Shown here: piece after piece, positions 45,993 through 54,249 of the stretch | How the letters are laid out: every line of letters begins with the position of its first letter | Position numbering within the stretch: position 1 is the first letter of the stretch | NCBI RefSeq assembly: GCF_007922615.2 | Contig: NZ_CP042301.2 | Location: forward strand, 248,001 to 312,000 | Direction: 5' to 3' | DNA length: 64,000 nucleotides | Origin: Nitratireductor mangrovi | GTDB lineage: Bacteria > Pseudomonadota > Alphaproteobacteria > Rhizobiales > Rhizobiaceae | The notes under the pieces: generated by a model | Told to the model about the DNA's origin: nothing | Seen by the model: the letters and a program-made list of their open reading frames with translations, nothing else | Databases searched by the model: none | Program-made: the position numbers and the translations under genes

Positions 45993-46907
45993 ATGCGCGA
46001 TCCCTATGAAGTGCTGGGCGTGCCGCGGAACGCGAGCGACAAGGACATCAAGTCCGCGTTCCGCAAGCTCGCCAAGAAATATCACCCGGACCAGAACCCG
46101 GACGATCCCGGTTCGAAGGACCGGTTTTCGGCCGTCAACCAGGCCTACGAAATCGTCGGCGACGCCGAGAAGCGGGCTGCCTTCGACCGCGGCGAGATCG
46201 ATGCCGAGGGCCGGCCGCGCTTCCAGGGTTTCGAAGGCGGCGCGCATGGCGACCCGTTCGCTGGCTTCCGGCGCGGCGGCGCGGGTCCGGGCGCCACGCA
46301 TTTCGAGTTCCGCAGCGGTGGCGGGCCGGGCGGATTTGGCGATGCCGAGGACATCATCAGCGAACTGTTCGGCTCGGCTTTCCGCCGCGGTCCGGGCGCG
46401 GCCGCGGGCGGCGCCGGTGCGCGGCAGCGTGCGGCCGACACCAAGACCGCTCTGGACGTCACTCTGGAAGAAGCCGCGACCGGCGCGCATGTGCATGCGC
46501 TGATGCCGGGCGGCCGCAAGCTCGCCATCAAGCTGCCGCGCTTTGTCGAGGACGGCCAGACGATCCGGCTCAAGGGGCAGGGCGAACAGGGCGGCGACGC
46601 GCTGGTTACGCTGCGGTTCAAGAGCCACCCGCGCTACCGCGTCGAGGGTCGTCACCTGCACGCCGATCTTTTCGTCGACCTGCGCGACGCCGTTCTCGGG
46701 ACCAAGCAGCCGGTGGAAACCGTGAAGGGCCGGCTGGCGGTGACGGTTCCGCCCTGGTCGGGCTCCGACAAGGTTTTGCGCCTCAAAGGTCGCGGCCTGC
46801 CTTTGAAGTCGGGCGGCGAAGGTGACCTTTTCGTGCATGTTCGCATCCTGCTGCCCGAAGACGGGCGCGAGGCGCTCGAGGCGCTCTACCGCAAGCAGGA
46901 GCACTGA
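45993..46907 (+). CDS. DnaJ/CbpA-like co-chaperone
   Basis: 304 aa. The N-terminal J domain has DPYEVLGVPRNASDKDIKSA and the HPD motif in AKKYHPDQNPDDPGS. A Gly/Phe-rich linker (residues about 76-145) is followed by two C-terminal beta domains, without the cysteine zinc finger of DnaJ, which places it with CbpA-type proteins. It probably delivers substrates to DnaK. fabI follows 81 bases later on the same strand. Confidence 0.9.
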   Translation: MRDPYEVLGVPRNASDKDIKSAFRKLAKKYHPDQNPDDPGSKDRFSAVNQAYEIVGDAEKRAAFDRGEIDAEGRPRFQGFEGGAHGDPFAGFRRGGAGPGATHFEFRSGGGPGGFGDAEDIISELFGSAFRRGPGAAAGGAGARQRAADTKTALDVTLEEAATGAHVHALMPGGRKLAIKLPRFVEDGQTIRLKGQGEQGGDALVTLRFKSHPRYRVEGRHLHADLFVDLRDAVLGTKQPVETVKGRLAVTVPPWSGSDKVLRLKGRGLPLKSGGEGDLFVHVRILLPEDGREALEALYRKQEH

Positions 46908-46925
46908 GGCCGAGCGCATCGCGGC

Positions 46926-46954
46926 TTGTCGATATCGGCTGCCTGTGCGATAGG
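46926..46954 (+). promoter_or_regulatory. Candidate promoter of fabI
   Basis: TTGTCG (46926-46931) and GATAGG (46949-46954) with a 17-base spacer, about 35 bases before the fabI start. Weaker than the promoters of purD, glyQ and aroC. Confidence 0.35.
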
Positions 46955-46988
46955 CTTCCCGAAATTTGATCAGTGCAGGAGAGGCGTG

Positions 46989-47801
46989 ATGGCGGGTGCA
47001 GGCGGTTTGATGGCCGGGAAGCGCGGGCTCATCATGGGCGTCGCCAACAACCGCTCCATCGCCTGGGGAATCGCGAAGTCCTGTGCCAACCAGGGCGCCG
47101 AGCTTGCCATCACCTATCAGGGCGAGGCTTTCAGGAAACGCGTCGGGCCGCTGGCCGAGGAACTGGGCGCTCACGTCGCCGGTCACTGCGACGTGACCGA
47201 GAATGAGAGCGTCGATGCCGTCTTCGAGGGGCTGCGCCAGAAATGGGGCAAGCTCGACTTCCTCGTTCACGCGATCGCGTTCTCCGACAAGGAGGAACTC
47301 GACGGCCGCTATGTCGAGACGTCGCGCGAAAACTTCCAGCGCACGATGGACATCTCGGTCTATTCGCTGACCGCGATCGCCAAACGCGCCGAGTCGCTCA
47401 TGACCGAAGGCGGGTCGATCCTGACCCTTACCTATTACGGCGCCGAGAAGGTGATGCCGCACTACAACGTCATGGGGGTCGCCAAGGCCGCGCTGGAAGC
47501 GAGCGTGCGTTATCTGGCCGTCGACCTCGGCGGCAGCGGCATCCGCGTCAACGCGGTCTCGGCCGGACCGATCAAGACACTCGCCGCCTCCGGCATCGGT
47601 GATTTCCGCTACATCCTGAAGTGGAATGAATACAACTCGCCGCTGAAGCGCACGGTGACGATCGAGGAAGTCGGCGATGCCGGGCTCTATTTCCTGTCGG
47701 ATCTGTCGCGCGGCGTGACCGGCGAGGTCCACCACGTCGATTCGGGTTATCACGTCGTCGGCATGAAGGCCGTCGACGCGCCCGACATCTCCACCGTCTA
47801 G
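46989..47801 (+). CDS. fabI: Enoyl-[acyl-carrier-protein] reductase FabI
   Basis: 270 aa NADH-dependent reductase that ends each fatty-acid elongation round. LIMGVANNRSIAWGIAK is the dinucleotide site, and TYYGAEKVMPHYNVMGVAKA has the catalytic Tyr-x6-Lys pair, followed by RVNAVSAGPIKTLA. ATG 46989 follows GGAGAGGC; a longer in-frame start at 46926 lies in the promoter. This is the triclosan-sensitive family form; sensitivity cannot be read here. A phosphatase gene follows. Confidence 0.95.
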   Translation: MAGAGGLMAGKRGLIMGVANNRSIAWGIAKSCANQGAELAITYQGEAFRKRVGPLAEELGAHVAGHCDVTENESVDAVFEGLRQKWGKLDFLVHAIAFSDKEELDGRYVETSRENFQRTMDISVYSLTAIAKRAESLMTEGGSILTLTYYGAEKVMPHYNVMGVAKAALEASVRYLAVDLGGSGIRVNAVSAGPIKTLAASGIGDFRYILKWNEYNSPLKRTVTIEEVGDAGLYFLSDLSRGVTGEVHHVDSGYHVVGMKAVDAPDISTV

Positions 47802-47847
47802 CACCCGTCCGGAGCCCGGCCGGACGCACCGAGCCAGCGTGGCCGCC

Positions 47848-48435
47848 ATGTTCCCGCTTGTCTATTTCGTCCGTCACGGTGAGACCGACTGGAACGCGGA
47901 ACTGCGTTTCCAGGGCCAGGCCGATATCGACATCAATGTTCACGGACGAGGCCAGGCGCGCGAAAACGGCCGCACCCTTGCCGGCCTGATCGAGGAACCT
48001 GCGCGGTTCGGTTTCGTTGCCAGCCCGCTGCGCCGCACGCGCGAGACGATGGAACTGATCAGGGCCGGGATGGCTCTCGATCCGCGTGCCTATCGCACGG
48101 ACGTGCGCCTGCTGGAGGTCCATTTCGGTGACTGGCAGGGCTTCACCGCTGCCGAGATCGAGGCGCGGACGCCGGGCTCGACCGCCGAGCGCGAACGCGA
48201 CAAATGGGACTTCCTGCCGCCGGGAGAAAACGCCGAAAGCTACGCCGTGCTCGCAAGGCGGGTGCGGTCATGGCTGGCGGAACTGACCGGCGACACGGTC
48301 TGCGTCACCCATGGCGGCGTCATTCGCTGCATCTTCATGCTGACCGGCGCCGCCGGACGCGACGAGGCGGCCGCGATGACGGTGCCGCAGGATCGGGTCT
48401 TGCGGCTTGATCAGGACCGGCTCGAATGGCTTTGA
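47848..48435 (+). CDS. Histidine phosphatase family protein
   Basis: About 195 aa. The catalytic RHG motif is in VYFVRHGETDWNAELRF, the second histidine in VCVTHGGVIRC, and FGDWQGFTAAEIEAR lies between. This is the phosphoglycerate-mutase-like superfamily, which includes broad phosphatases; the physiological substrate is unknown. ATG 47848 is preferred because the sequence there starts the fold, although an in-frame GTG at 47839 is possible. It converges on the DUF1344 gene. Confidence 0.88.
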   Translation: MFPLVYFVRHGETDWNAELRFQGQADIDINVHGRGQARENGRTLAGLIEEPARFGFVASPLRRTRETMELIRAGMALDPRAYRTDVRLLEVHFGDWQGFTAAEIEARTPGSTAERERDKWDFLPPGENAESYAVLARRVRSWLAELTGDTVCVTHGGVIRCIFMLTGAAGRDEAAAMTVPQDRVLRLDQDRLEWL

Positions 48436-48448
48436 GGCAGGCGGCGCC

Positions 48449-48697
48449 TTATTCGAAGATTTCCATGTCCGTGATCAGGTTGGTGCCGTTGACCACGTCA
48501 TAGGCGATGACGATGTCGATGCCTTCCTTGATCGCCGACATGTCGATCTCGCCCGGCAGCTTGTAGGTCTTGCCGTCGTCGAGAACGATGGTCAGGGTCT
48601 CGGGGTCGACGGCCGTGATCGTTCCCTCGGCATTGGCGGCAGCGGCCGGTGATGCAATCAGCAACAGGGCGGCGAGCGCCGGTACGAGCATGCGCAT
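48449..48697 (-). CDS. DUF1344 small secreted protein
   Basis: 82 aa. A signal peptide (MLVPALAALLLIASPAAA) precedes a short domain AEGTITAVDPETLTIVLDDGKTY... MSAIKEGIDIVIAYD, typical of DUF1344 proteins from Rhizobiales. ATG 48697 is chosen since the longer in-frame extension lacks hydrophobic character. The fold resembles a small beta domain; function unknown. It is divergent from aroC. Confidence 0.82.
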   Translation of the reverse strand: MRMLVPALAALLLIASPAAAANAEGTITAVDPETLTIVLDDGKTYKLPGEIDMSAIKEGIDIVIAYDVVNGTNLITDMEIFE

Positions 48698-48813
48698 TTC
48701 CTGGACCTCATTTTTCCTTTGTCCCGCCTCACGGGCGGGTTCGATGATCGGGCGGAGAGAGAAGATCAGAAACACGCCGAATGTGTCAAAACTAAATCTC
48801 CTGACGGCACGGT

Positions 48814-48842
48814 TTGACCCCCGCCGCAAAGCCCAATAGAAG
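48814..48842 (+). promoter_or_regulatory. Candidate sigma-70 promoter of aroC
   Basis: TTGACC (48814-48819) and TAGAAG (48837-48842) with a 17-base spacer, 40 bases before the aroC start. Very similar to the glyQ and purD elements. Confidence 0.45.
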
Positions 48843-48882
48843 GCGGCGACGGTCGTCGTCGCGGCCGATAGGTCGCCGCTGA

Positions 48883-49980
48883 ATGTCGCACAACACCTTC
48901 GGACATCTCTTCCGCGTCACCACCTGGGGCGAGAGCCACGGCCCGGCGCTCGGCTGCGTGATCGATGGTTGCCCGCCGGGGATTCGCTTCACCGAAGCCG
49001 ATATCCAGCACGAACTCGACCGTCGCCGGCCCGGCAAGTCTCGTTTCGTCACCCAGCGGCGTGAACCCGACGCCGTCAGGGTTCTGTCCGGCGTCCTGCC
49101 GGAGGAAGATGGGGTGACGCTGGTGACGACGGGTACGCCGATCTCGATGCTGATCGAAAATGTCGACCAGCGCTCGAAGGACTATGGCGAGATCGCGCGC
49201 CAGTTCCGGCCGGGTCACGCCGACTATACCTACCAGGCAAAATACGGCCTGCGCGACTACCGCGGCGGCGGTCGCTCCTCGGCACGCGAGACGGCGGCGC
49301 GCGTCGCGGCGGGCGCGGTCGCGCGACGCGTCGTGCCGGGTCTTAAGGTGCGCGGCGCGCTGGTCTCGATGGGCGAAAAGGCGATCGACCGCGCCAACTG
49401 GGACTGGGATTTCGTCGACGATGCCGAAAACCCCTTCTTCACGCCCGACCGCGCCTCGGTCGCGGTGTTCTCCGACTATCTCGACGGCATCCGCAAGGCT
49501 GGCTCCTCGGTGGGAGCGGTGGTGGAGGTCGTCGCCGAAGGCGTGCCGGCGGGTCTCGGCGCGCCGATCTACGGCAAGCTCGACCAGGACATCGCTGCCG
49601 CGCTGATGTCGATCAACGCGGTCAAGGGCGTCGAGATCGGCAACGGCTTCGAGGCTGCGCGCATCACCGGCGAGGAGAACGCCGACGAGATGCGCATGGG
49701 CAATGACGGCAATCCGATCTTCCTGTCCAACCATGCGGGAGGCGTGCTCGGCGGCATTGCGACCGGGCAGCCGGTCGTGGCCCGCTTTGCCGTCAAGCCG
49801 ACCTCGTCGATCCTGACGCCACGCCAGTCGATCGACCTCGACGGCCGGAATGTCGAGGTAACGACGAAGGGGCGCCACGACCCGTGCGTCGGCATCCGCG
49901 CCGTGCCGATCGGGGAGGCCATGCTGGCCTGCACGATCGCCGACCATTATCTGAGGCATCGCGGCCAGACGGGTCGCTGA
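48883..49980 (+). CDS. aroC: Chorismate synthase
   Basis: 365 aa. It makes chorismate from EPSP with reduced FMN. The motifs [18 protein letters not shown] and [21 protein letters not shown] (FMN region) and [16 protein letters not shown] are canonical. A promoter of the same type as those of glyQ and purD lies in front. The ribB gene begins 15 bases after the stop, so the two share a transcript. Confidence 0.97.
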   Translation: MSHNTFGHLFRVTTWGESHGPALGCVIDGCPPGIRFTEADIQHELDRRRPGKSRFVTQRREPDAVRVLSGVLPEEDGVTLVTTGTPISMLIENVDQRSKDYGEIARQFRPGHADYTYQAKYGLRDYRGGGRSSARETAARVAAGAVARRVVPGLKVRGALVSMGEKAIDRANWDWDFVDDAENPFFTPDRASVAVFSDYLDGIRKAGSSVGAVVEVVAEGVPAGLGAPIYGKLDQDIAAALMSINAVKGVEIGNGFEAARITGEENADEMRMGNDGNPIFLSNHAGGVLGGIATGQPVVARFAVKPTSSILTPRQSIDLDGRNVEVTTKGRHDPCVGIRAVPIGEAMLACTIADHYLRHRGQTGR

Positions 49981-49995
49981 ACGTTCGAGCCGCTC

Positions 49996-51096
49996 ATGCC
50001 CTACGACCAGAAAAAGATCGTTGAAGCGCTGCGCGCCTTCGAGCGCGGTGAAATCGTCGTCGTCATGGACGATGACGGGCGCGAGAATGAGGGCGACCTG
50101 ATCGTCGCGGCGGTGCATTGCACGCCGGAGAAGATGGCGTTCATCGTGCGCCACACTTCCGGGATCGTCTGCGCGCCGATGCCGCGCGAGGAAGCACGGC
50201 GCCTCAACCTCGCGCCCATGGTGGCTGACAATGACGCGCCCCACGCCACCGCCTTCACGGTGTCGGTGGACTACAAGCACGGCACGACGACCGGCATTTC
50301 CGCCGACGACCGCACGGTCACGGTCCGTAATCTTGCCAATCCGAACTCGGGTGCCGCCGATTTCGTCCGCCCCGGTCACATCTTCCCGCTGGTGGCGCGC
50401 GAAGGCGGCGTACTCATGCGTTCGGGACACACCGAGGCCGCGGTCGACCTCTGCAAGCTTGCAGGGCTGCCGCCGATTGGCGTCATCTGCGAACTGGTCA
50501 ATGACGACGGCACCGTCATGCGCGGACCGCAGGTGGCAGCCTTCGCCGGGGAGCATGGCCTGAAGCAGGTCTCGGTCGCCGATCTCATCGCCTACCGGCA
50601 GCGTCAGGAAACGCTGGTCGAACGTATCGACCGCTTGTCCGTCGAAACGCCCGCAGGTCCCGCGACCGCGCATGTCTATGCGCTTCCGTGGGATCCCATG
50701 CACCATCTGGCGATGGTCTTTGGCGACATTCGCGACGGCGAGGAGGTGCCGGTCAGGCTGCATTCCGAGAGCGTGGTCGACGACGTTTTCGGGGCGGGTG
50801 AGAGCCTGGTCCGGGTGATGAAGGCGATGGCAGAGCGCAAGCGCGGCGTCATCGTCTATCTGCGCGAAGGTTCGGTCGGGGTTGCCCATCAGGTGCGTGC
50901 TCGGCCCGGCGAGGCTGGCGACGAGGACCACGAGGAGGCGCGGCGGCGCGAAAGCGAGTGGCGCGAGATCGGGCTTGGCGCCCAGATCCTGCGTGACCTC
51001 GGCATTTCGTCGATCAACCTGATCGCCTCGCGCGAGCGCCACTATGTCGGGCTGGAAGGTTTCGGCATCCGCATCGCACGGACCGAAATCCTGTGA
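49996..51096 (+). CDS. ribB: 3,4-dihydroxy-2-butanone-4-phosphate synthase with degenerate RibA-like domain
   Basis: 366 aa. The N-terminal RibB domain (about 1-205) is complete: VVVMDDDGRENEGDLIVAA, HTSGIVCAPM, DYKHGTTTGISADDR, RPGHIFPLVAREGGVL and GHTEAAVDLCKLAG. The C-terminal half resembles GTP cyclohydrolase II, but the place where RibA has the zinc-binding HSECLTGDxFGSxxCDCG is HSESVVDDVFGAGESLV here, without the three cysteines. The C-terminal domain is therefore probably inactive as a cyclohydrolase. It is cotranscribed with aroC; no FMN riboswitch fits in the 15-base gap. Confidence 0.92.
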   Translation: MPYDQKKIVEALRAFERGEIVVVMDDDGRENEGDLIVAAVHCTPEKMAFIVRHTSGIVCAPMPREEARRLNLAPMVADNDAPHATAFTVSVDYKHGTTTGISADDRTVTVRNLANPNSGAADFVRPGHIFPLVAREGGVLMRSGHTEAAVDLCKLAGLPPIGVICELVNDDGTVMRGPQVAAFAGEHGLKQVSVADLIAYRQRQETLVERIDRLSVETPAGPATAHVYALPWDPMHHLAMVFGDIRDGEEVPVRLHSESVVDDVFGAGESLVRVMKAMAERKRGVIVYLREGSVGVAHQVRARPGEAGDEDHEEARRRESEWREIGLGAQILRDLGISSINLIASRERHYVGLEGFGIRIARTEIL

Positions 51097-51101
51097 CAGC
51101 G

Positions 51102-51129
51102 GAAGCCCCGATCGGCCGATCGGGGCTTC
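51102..51129. terminator. Perfect 28-bp palindrome after ribB
   Basis: A 14-base arm (GAAGCCCCGATCGG at 51102-51115) is followed immediately by its exact complement. As RNA it would form a very stable hairpin with practically no loop, bending open in the middle. It separates ribB from the convergent MFS gene, so bidirectional termination is likely, although no T run follows. Confidence 0.6.
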
Positions 51130-51151
51130 GCGAACATGGCCGGTTGCTGCC

Positions 51152-52372
51152 CTATTCGGCCGGCTGTGCCAGTGCCACGGGCGTGGCTTCGCGACGCTCC
51201 CGCGCCAGTGCCCGCTGGCTGACGAGGGCGGTTGCGAGCGCGACGACGCCGGCGACGACCGAGACCCAGAAGCCGTTGCGCGCACCGAACGTGTCGACCA
51301 CCCAGCCGGCGGCGAAGGCGCCCAGTGCCATGCCGATGCCGATGCCGGTCATCACCCAGGTGACACCCTCCGTCAGCATCGATTCCGGCACGCGGCGCTC
51401 GATCAGGCCGAAGGCGGTGATGAAGGTCGGCGAGATCGCCACGCCGCTCAGGAAGACGGCAAGCGCCAGCAACGGAACCGTGCCGGCGAACAGCAGCGGC
51501 ACCTGGGTGAGCGCGATCACGCCGAGCGCGATCGCGAACTGCCGCTGCAAGGGCATGGTCAGGTTGAGCGCGCCGATGACCAGGCCGAGCACGAACGAAC
51601 CCAGTGCATAGACGCCGATGACGAGGCTCGCCGCGTCCGGCTGACCGAGTTCCCTGGTGATCGCCACGGCGCTGACCTCGGCGGTGGCGAAGATCGCACC
51701 GACGAAGATCAGGGCGAGCGTGATGATCTGTACCGGGCGCAGCCGGATCGCGGAGCCGGTGGCCCGCTGCTCGGCGGGCGCGATGCGCGGCTCGCTCGAT
51801 CGCTGCAGGATGAAGGCCGCGGTGCCGAAGGCCAGCAGAAGAGTGTTGACCAGGATGCCGGCCTCCGGGAACAGCGACACCGAAAGCCCGACCGACAGCG
51901 AGGCGCCGGCAATATACATCATCTCGTCCATCGCCGATTCGAAGGCGAAGGCGGTGTTCAGTTCCGGGCGATTGCGAAAGAGCTCTGTCCAGCGCGCCCG
52001 GATCATCGCCGGCATGGAAGGCATGGTTGCGGCGAACAGCGCCGAAAGGAACAAGGTCCATGTCGGCCAGCCCTGGTTGGCGCCTGCCATCAGAGCCGCA
52101 AATGCAACGACCGAGATCAACGTCGCCGGGGTGACGATTGCCGATTGGCCGAAGCGGTCGACCAGCCGCGATATCTGCGGCGACAGGAGCGCATTGGTCA
52201 GTGCGAAGGTCGCCGAGACAGCGCCGGCGAGCCAGTATTCGCCGTGGGTCTGCGACAGCATGGCGACGATCCCGATCGGCGCCATCGCTACCGGCAGCCG
52301 GGCAATGAAGCCGGCGGCCGCAAATCCCTTGGCGCCGGGAGCGCGGAAGATTTCCCTGTAGGGGTTCGACAT
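51152..52372 (-). CDS. MFS transporter
   Basis: 406 aa with about 12 hydrophobic helices and arginine/glycine loops characteristic of the major facilitator superfamily (FALTNALLSPQISRLVDRFGQS, AGVIALTQVPLLF-like central part). The first helix starts GAKGFAAAGFIARLPVAMAP. It is divergent from a TetR gene across a gap with three palindromes, so expression is likely repressed by that TetR and induced by the pump's substrate. Drug or metabolite efflux is a reasonable guess. Confidence 0.85.
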   Translation of the reverse strand: MSNPYREIFRAPGAKGFAAAGFIARLPVAMAPIGIVAMLSQTHGEYWLAGAVSATFALTNALLSPQISRLVDRFGQSAIVTPATLISVVAFAALMAGANQGWPTWTLFLSALFAATMPSMPAMIRARWTELFRNRPELNTAFAFESAMDEMMYIAGASLSVGLSVSLFPEAGILVNTLLLAFGTAAFILQRSSEPRIAPAEQRATGSAIRLRPVQIITLALIFVGAIFATAEVSAVAITRELGQPDAASLVIGVYALGSFVLGLVIGALNLTMPLQRQFAIALGVIALTQVPLLFAGTVPLLALAVFLSGVAISPTFITAFGLIERRVPESMLTEGVTWVMTGIGIGMALGAFAAGWVVDTFGARNGFWVSVVAGVVALATALVSQRALARERREATPVALAQPAE

Positions 52373-52408
52373 CGATTTTCTCCTCGAAATCCGCGCCTTC
52401 CTGACTTA

Positions 52409-52423
52409 CATACGCGGCGTATG
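52409..52423. promoter_or_regulatory. TetR operator candidate 1
   Basis: Palindrome CATACGC-G-GCGTATG, 37 bases upstream of the MFS start. One of three near-identical 15-bp sites between the MFS and TetR genes. Confidence 0.65.
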
Positions 52424-52438
52424 ACCGGCAGGTAAGTT

Positions 52439-52453
52439 CATACGCTGCGTATG
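52439..52453. promoter_or_regulatory. TetR operator candidate 2
   Basis: Palindrome CATACGC-T-GCGTATG, 30 bases downstream of the first site in start-to-start distance. Confidence 0.65.
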
Positions 52454-52461
52454 TCAATTGG

Positions 52462-52476
52462 CATACGAGGCGTATG
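52462..52476. promoter_or_regulatory. TetR operator candidate 3, overlapping the TetR start
   Basis: Palindrome CATACGAGGCGTATG, 23 bases after site 2. Its last three bases are the ATG start codon of the TetR gene and GAGG inside it can serve as ribosome site, so binding would couple repression and translation. Confidence 0.6.
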
Positions 52477-53103
52477 TCGATTGGTGCAGAGATGGCGCAC
52501 AGACCCAGAACCGAAATGATCGCCGAAACCCGGGCCAAGCTGCTTGCGGCCGGCCGCAAGGCGTTCGGCACCGTCGGTTATGCTGAGGCATCGATGGACG
52601 ACTTCACCGCCGAGGCGGGACTGACGCGCGGCGCGCTCTACCATCATTTCGGCGGCAAGCAGGGTTTGCTGGAGGCTGTGATTGCGGAGATCGATGCCGA
52701 AATGACTGTCCGCCTCGATGCCGTTTCGGCGCGCAGCGCCACCCCTTGGCAAGGTTTCGTCGACGAATGCGTCGCCTATCTCGAAATGGCGCTGGAGCCG
52801 GAGATACAGCGCATCGTCCATCGTGACGGACCCGCCGTCCTCGGCGACCCGAACAAATGGCCCAACCAGAGCGGCTGTATCGCCGCATTGAAAAGGAGCC
52901 TCGATCGCTTCCTGCGCGATGGCATCATCGAGGAAGTGGACTCGGAAGCCGCCGCACGGCTCATCAACGGCGCCTCGCTGCACGCCGCGCAGTGGATCGC
53001 CAATTCCGACAATCCCGAGGCGACTTCGGCCAAGGCGATCTCCGCCTTCAGGGCGTTGCTCGAAGGGTTGCGTGTCGGAGTGGCCGCCGAAGCACCGCAA
53101 TAG
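52474..53103 (+). CDS. TetR-family repressor
   Basis: 209 aa. The N-terminal helix-turn-helix is EMIAETRAKLLAAGRKAFG... MDDFTAEAGLTRGALYHHFG (about residues 15-60); the ligand domain follows. ATG 52474 lies in an operator palindrome; an alternative start at ATG 52492 would shorten it by six residues. It is divergent from the MFS gene and probably controls both through the three palindromes. Ligand unknown. Confidence 0.88.
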   Translation: MSIGAEMAHRPRTEMIAETRAKLLAAGRKAFGTVGYAEASMDDFTAEAGLTRGALYHHFGGKQGLLEAVIAEIDAEMTVRLDAVSARSATPWQGFVDECVAYLEMALEPEIQRIVHRDGPAVLGDPNKWPNQSGCIAALKRSLDRFLRDGIIEEVDSEAAARLINGASLHAAQWIANSDNPEATSAKAISAFRALLEGLRVGVAAEAPQ

Positions 53104-53177
53104 GGCGGTTGCCCGCCGCCGCGCGCCTGATAGGCTCCGTCGCGACACCGGCGGACGAGAGGCGGAGCGGAAACAAC

Positions 53178-54158
53178 ATGTGGGATTTCGACATCGGGCG
53201 CACGCTGGGCATCATGGCCCGCACATGGCCGTTCATCCTCCTGCGGATGCTGGTCTATTTCGCCATTACCGTCGCCTACGTCTTCGCGACGGGTGGCGGC
53301 GCTGGCGTCGGCTACGGCGTCGGTCATGTCTGGCCGGATTCGGACGGCCCGGCCACGTTTGCCTTCTGGGGCGGGGCAGCAGGGTTCGTGCTCGTTTCGG
53401 TCGTGCTTTACTGGATCCGCGAATACATTCTCTACATCGTCAAGGCCGGCCATATCGCGGTGATGGTGCGCCTCATCGACGGCGACGAAATCCCGGACGG
53501 GCAAGGCCAGATCGCCCATGCGCGCGCCATCGTCACCGACCGGTTCGCCGAGGCAAACGTGCTTTTTGTCGTCGACCAGCTCGTCAAGGGTGCGATACGT
53601 GCCGTCACCGGGCTGATCGGCGGCATCGCCGCCTTCCTGCCCATCCCCGGCCTGCAAGGGCTGGTGCGGTTCCTCAACACGGTGATCCGCCTGTCGCTCA
53701 CCTATGTCGACGAGATCATCCTCGGCTACAACATCCGCATCGACAGCCAGAACCCGTTCGAAACCGCCCGCCACGGCGTGGTGCTTTATGCCCAGAACGC
53801 GATGGTGATGGTCAAGAACGCGGTCTGGCTGGCGCTGTTCATGTGGCTGCTCACCTTCGTCGTTTTCCTGCTCATGCTGGCCCCCGCCGCAGCGATTCTC
53901 TACGCAATGCCGGGCCAACTCGCCGGGTGGTCTTTCGTGCTCGCCATCGTCTTCGCGCTGGCGTTGAAGGCGGCCCTGATCGAACCGTTCGCGATCGCAG
54001 CACTGATGTCGGTCTATTTCCGGACCATAGAAGGGCAGACCCCCGATGCCCAATGGGACCGGCGACTGGCGGAAGCCTCGCGGCATTTCCGCGACCTCGT
54101 CGACAAGGCCCGTGGCGCGGTTACCGGCGCCGCCGGCAGGGGGACCGCGCCGGCCTGA
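53178..54158 (+). CDS. Conserved multi-pass membrane protein
   Basis: 326 aa with about seven hydrophobic helices. The N-terminus WDFDIGRTLGIMARTWPFILLRM and the motif REYILYIVKAGHIAVMVRLIDG are shared with proteins I have seen in several proteobacteria, none of known function. ATG 53178 is used since upstream in-frame codons run into the TetR gene. It ends close to the HDAC-like gene but its role cannot be inferred. Confidence 0.6.
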   Translation: MWDFDIGRTLGIMARTWPFILLRMLVYFAITVAYVFATGGGAGVGYGVGHVWPDSDGPATFAFWGGAAGFVLVSVVLYWIREYILYIVKAGHIAVMVRLIDGDEIPDGQGQIAHARAIVTDRFAEANVLFVVDQLVKGAIRAVTGLIGGIAAFLPIPGLQGLVRFLNTVIRLSLTYVDEIILGYNIRIDSQNPFETARHGVVLYAQNAMVMVKNAVWLALFMWLLTFVVFLLMLAPAAAILYAMPGQLAGWSFVLAIVFALALKAALIEPFAIAALMSVYFRTIEGQTPDAQWDRRLAEASRHFRDLVDKARGAVTGAAGRGTAPA

Positions 54159-54249
54159 CAATCCGCCGGCTCGAAATTCCCTGTGTGCGGCGGTTGGCGC
54201 ATTCGCGGGGGCAGGTGGCCAAACGCGTCACAGTCGCTAAGATCAACGG

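Noticed and set aside
47805..47825. Hairpin after fabI
   Set aside because: A 7-bp stem is present without a T run, and the phosphatase gene follows immediately; too weak to report as terminator.
49981..49995. Possible FMN riboswitch before ribB
   Set aside because: Only 15 bases separate aroC and ribB, so no riboswitch fits.
48766..51285. 839-aa minus-strand ORF
   Set aside because: Complement of aroC and ribB, both of which are unmistakable; the long open frame is a GC effect.
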